Shown here piece by piece: positions 63,908-64,000 of a stretch of DNA of 64,000 nt; the first letter of the stretch is position 1, and each line of letters opens with the position of its first letter. The stretch spans positions 248,001-312,000 of the forward strand of contig NZ_JARQWR010000005.1 in NCBI RefSeq assembly GCF_030766725.1, read 5' to 3'. Below the pieces are notes generated by a model. It was not told the origin of the DNA, searched no databases, and saw nothing but the letters and a program-made list of their open reading frames with translations. The position numbers were made by a program, and so were the translations under genes. The DNA comes from Flavobacterium aerium. Its GTDB lineage: Bacteria; Bacteroidota; Bacteroidia; Flavobacteriales; Flavobacteriaceae.

Positions 63908-64000
63908 TTATTCTTTAAAATTCCAGTCATTTTTTTTATATAATTGATAAGCATTATTTTTAGTCACATAGTCGCCAGAAGAATCTCTTTCATTTCCTCC
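63908..64000 (-). CDS. C-terminal end of a toxin-like protein (partial)
   Basis: The frame is open from the right edge to a TAA at 63908-63910, giving 30 residues that end KKNDWNFKE. The sequence GGNERDSSGDYVTK is hydrophilic and typical of polymorphic-toxin tails. The Imm53-like gene follows 57 nt downstream. The rest of the gene lies outside the window, so the toxin type is unknown. Confidence 0.6.
   Translation of the reverse strand, partial: GGNERDSSGDYVTKNNAYQLYKKNDWNFKE

Overview
This AT-rich window has Bacteroidota-type promoters (TTTG-N18/19-TAnnTTTG), A-rich translation starts without Shine-Dalgarno sequences, a bacillithiol-type YtxJ protein, an ArgF'-type ornithine carbamoyltransferase and Rhs tip cassettes. 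The gene content points to a member of the Flavobacteriaceae (Flavobacterium/Myroides-like). This is inferred from gene content and style; no database search was possible.

Layout. 0-19 kb is housekeeping: a truncated family 2 glycosyltransferase, coaE, a histidine kinase/response regulator pair, an acyl-ACP thioesterase, miaA, a potassium-type channel, an exonuclease-GIY-YIG fusion, YggS, DUF1015, 3-hydroxyacyl-CoA dehydrogenase, a Gfo/Idh oxidoreductase, pcm, smpB and a histidine phosphatase. An ECF sigma/membrane-protein pair follows, transcribed divergently from a small DUF6249-like membrane protein through two mirrored, near-identical promoters. Then come a serine hydrolase and an ABC transporter pair. 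19-33 kb holds envelope and stress genes: a subtilisin-like lipoprotein, LOG protein, aldose epimerase, a large zincin/propeller/barrel protein, clpB, ytxJ, DinB and two polytopic membrane proteins. 33-42 kb is a complete arginine operon (N-acyltransferase, argG, argC, argD, argF', argB, argE, argH). Its leader contains a candidate 28-residue leader peptide with three CGG arginine codons. 42-53 kb has a lipoprotein, fumarylacetoacetase, glyA, a TetR-controlled RND efflux operon with visible operators, and miaE.

53.4-64 kb is a different landscape: a polymorphic-toxin immunity array. Two start-less Rhs C-terminal tip cassettes share an almost identical 5' segment, and each is followed with no gap or a 4-nt overlap by an exported immunity candidate. 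One tip carries an HEIRH zincin-like toxin domain. A third toxin survives only as the end of a metzincin (HExxHxxGxxH-type plus Met-turn), overlapping its immunity candidate by 1 nt. The right edge shows the last 30 codons of another toxin-like protein followed by an Imm53-like gene. Between these lie two copies of a 5'-half IS1-like element, each abutting a copy of the same MORN-type lipoprotein gene (one intact, one truncated), and a frameshifted gene. The pattern suggests growth by duplication, tip replacement and decay. Most immunity candidates have signal peptides or lipoboxes, so the matching toxins probably act in the periplasm or envelope.

No rRNA, tRNA, CRISPR array or prophage was seen.
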